Origin: Littorina saxatilis
Lineage: Eukaryota > Mollusca > Gastropoda > Littorinimorpha > Littorinidae
Reading direction: 5' to 3'
DNA: 64,000 nt
NCBI RefSeq assembly: GCF_037325665.1
Contig: NC_090249.1
Coordinates: 59,878,267-59,942,266 of the forward strand
Shown: in pieces, positions 61,905 through 64,000 of the stretch
How the letters are laid out: each line of letters opens with the position of its first letter
How positions within the stretch are numbered: the first letter of the stretch is position 1
Notes under the pieces: generated by a model
The model's input: the letters and a program-made list of their open reading frames with translations, nothing else
Database searches by the model: none
Told to the model about the DNA's origin: nothing
Translations under genes and position numbers: made by a program

Positions 61905-62123
61905 TTCTGCCAATAGACGAATTCCAGGCAAAATATCTGTCAAGTTTTATGTGTGGAAGAGTTGTTTTCCCTTGCTTCCACAGAAACAACGAGGCAAGCC
62001 TACAATGTCACCTATAGCTTGCCTCAGTGTTTCTATGGAAACACAAGTAAAAAACAAAGGAAAGCATCTCTTCCACACCCCATAAAAACCAGAAAGAGGT
62101 ATCACCCGAATTTGTCTATTGCC
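61905..62123. mobile_element. MITE family A, diverged subtype
   Basis: Palindromic: GTGTGGAAGAGTTG / CTCTTCCACACCCC, GCAAGCCTACAATG / ATAGCTTGCCTC and CAGAAACAACGAGGC / GTGTTTCTATGG pair across the centre. Outer ends TAGACGAATTC and GAATTTGTCTATTG. Confidence 0.7.
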
Positions 62124-62494
62124 TCATTTCAAGCATTTTCAAAGCTCCAGATATCATGTTCTAATTTTTAAAAGCCAAAACACACTTTCCCAAAATATGG
62201 TTTGTCCCTTCCATAATCCCAAACTATTTTAATATGATCTTAACAGAACATGTACCAGACAAGTGCAACATTTTACAAAACACGTACAATATGCAGAAGA
62301 TGAATAAATAAGTGAATAAATAAAATGTAAATCATAATTATGTCACATCTTCATCCCCAAGGCCACTTGATGTCAACACATTATTGCATCTGGAATGGCA
62401 TTCAAAATAAAACGTGAGTCTGTACAAAGCAGGTGTCAAAGGCACAGTCCTTCCTATGTAAACGATACCGCTCACCTTTCAGATCTTGCCATAG

Positions 62495-62840
62495 AATAGA
62501 CGTTTTCCAGAAATAACTCAGAATTTACAAGCGGAAGGGAGTTACGTCCCACCGCAGACAAACAGCGATTGTGGCTCATCATGGCAATTTTCCTTGTTTT
62601 TAAAAGGACAGTAAAATTTTGAGTCTTGAGTCAGTATTGCAGATTTTCGAGAAAAAAAGCATATCGATTAAACACTGCATAACATACACATCGGAGTCAG
62701 TTATTCGCTGCGATCGTGGCTTTAACTGGTCGACCGTGACTTTGTTTCCTGTTGAGTGTGAGAGGTTCTGTTAGCGGGGGCAACTCTTCCACAACGCTTG
62801 CAACTCCTGACAGAGTTATTTCCACAAATGTTGTATTTGC
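62495..62840. mobile_element. MITE family A, diverged subtype 2
   Basis: Left AGACGTTTTCCAGAAATAAC and right GAGTTATTTCCACAAATG are inverted ends. The interior is unlike other copies. Confidence 0.5.
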
Positions 62841-62924
62841 ATAGGATCAGGCCGCCCCTCAGCGGAGACACATACTGAACATCAACAGTCTGGATGCTTT
62901 CTGGGTAGAGTGGAAACTGTATCA

Positions 62925-63235
62925 ATTGATATCTCAAAAGTTTTAAGTTTTGTGTATCAATCGATATCTCACAAGTTTTAAGTTTTGTGTATCAATCGAT
63001 ATCTCAAAAGTTTTAAGTTTTGTGTATCAATCGATATCTCACAAGTTTTAAGTTTTGTGTATCAATCGATATCTCAAAAGTTTTAAGTTTTGTGTATCAA
63101 TCGATATCTCACAAGTTTTAAGTTTTGTGTATCAATCGATATCTCAAAAGTTTTAAGTTTTGTGTATCAATCGATATCTCAAAAGTTTTAAGTTTTGTGT
63201 ATCAATCGATATCTCACAAGTTTTAAGTTTTGTGT
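62925..63235. repeat. 35-bp tandem repeat, 9 copies
   Basis: The unit is TATCAATCGATATCTCAAAA plus GTTTTAAGTTTTGTG. AAAAG and ACAAG variants mostly alternate, so the effective unit is partly 70 bp. Confidence 0.95.
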
Positions 63236-63371
63236 GAATATTTGTTTGTCTGTTCACTTAAAAGACCGTTGGGTCGAAATATCTGTGAATGTATTGTTTT
63301 GTCAATAACAAAGGTTCCAACAACCTACCTTTCTTGTTTTTTGATTCGAAAGCCACTACATGTAGTTTCAA

Positions 63372-63545
63372 TGTGGGAAATTAATTCATAATAATTTCCA
63401 GCTGTACACAAGAAGGAATCAACTGATTTTAAGGCAGTGTCCAAGTGGATCTATGGTCTGATTTCATGTAAAATCCTGGCCAGATCTGAACAAAATTAGC
63501 AAGAAAAACTGTTTTTACAGCAAGGACTGTGCGTTTAGTTAGTCT
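63372..63545. repeat. Single-copy relative of the family E satellite unit
   Basis: GAAATTAATTCAT, then GTGTCCAAGTGGATCTATGG, CATGTAAAATCCTGGCCAGA follow the same order as the sequence next to the arrays at 15900-15990 and 43100-43225. This looks like an unexpanded copy of the element that gave rise to both big arrays. Confidence 0.65.
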
Positions 63546-63769
63546 GGACAATGTATCTCATGCAAAACACGTTGAAAACCATATATACCAACAACAAAAA
63601 TGCATATTATAGGCATGTAAATACACAAACAACTTGAACATTGCTTTGTACATTGATAATGAAGTGGAATCGTGTCTCAGTTGCCATTTCAAAGTCCCTC
63701 CAAGAAAAGGTCATGCTCACACAATCAGCTGAGTGATGCAAGCTCATCTACAGAAATATAAACAGGTGT

Positions 63770-64000
63770 GAATAGACGAATTCCGAAATAACTGTTGGGT
63801 TTGTATGGCTTGTGAAAGAGTGAACGGCCTTGCTGTTTATTCGGACAAGCATTGGAGAAGCCAAACAAACATTGGAGAAGCCAATCACTAGCGAGGGGTG
63901 TGTCGTAAACACGTGGACAGGAGCTTGTGTGAAGTTATTTGTCAGAGGAAAAGCAAGGGCATTCACTCTTTCACAACCCATACAAACCCGACAGAGTTAT
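63770..64000. mobile_element. MITE family A, cut by window end
   Basis: Starts TAGACGAATTCCGAAATAAC, with GGGTTTGTATGGCTTGTGAA, and reaches the right arm (ATTCACTCTTTCACAACCCA) at the window edge. Confidence 0.8.

Overview
The window is animal nuclear DNA with spliced genes, long introns, tRNA-derived SINEs, LINEs and many short inverted-repeat transposons. The repeat style and the two main proteins suggest a marine gastropod mollusc (periwinkle-like). That is an inference from texture, not a database match.

Layout. Bases 1-1469 hold most of a Tc1-like transposon with an uninterrupted transposase. From 1924 to 6132 there are (TG)n-rich inverted-repeat elements, and among them the last exon of a class A GPCR (3533-4021) whose final codons are interrupted by a SINE. 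A 5'-truncated L1/Tx1-type LINE lies at 7974-10686 with a clean 14-bp target duplication. Two conserved nuclear genes fill 13479-56070 head to head. DNA ligase IV (LIG4) is on the minus strand (19 coding exons, 923 residues, apparently intact). Trimethylguanosine synthase (TGS1) is on the plus strand (at least 11 coding exons, about 1,330 residues). About 210 bp of shared upstream DNA separates LIG4 from a tentative TGS1 first exon and carries an ETS-type site. From 56071 to the right end there are only repeats: tandem arrays, hAT-like elements and palindromic elements.

The striking features are structural. (1) Several non-autonomous inverted-repeat elements have blown up internally into minisatellites. 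A 44/58-bp array of about 100 units sits in LIG4 intron 16, a related 42-bp and 69-bp array lies inside a 2.5-kb terminal-inverted-repeat element in TGS1, and 45-bp, about 64-bp and 74-bp arrays lie inside two other element families. (2) Exon-intron junctions of both genes are tandemly repeated: two LIG4 junctions and three TGS1 junctions. The best case is a 15-bp unit carrying the 5' splice site of the TGS1 SAM-binding exon, repeated exactly eight times. Because 15 is a multiple of three, every copy would give an in-frame product. The next TGS1 intron has a textbook U12-type ATATCCTTT 5' splice site, and that site is also in a repeated segment. (3) Nested insertions (piggyBac in MITE, mini-element in MITE, SINE in inverted-repeat element, inverted-repeat element in MITE) give a relative chronology.

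LIG4 (double-strand break sealing) and TGS1 (cap hypermethylation of snRNA, snoRNA and telomerase RNA) share no pathway; what links them here is the shared upstream region. All exon joins were made by eye from splice signals, reading phase and remembered human protein sequence, and need RNA evidence.
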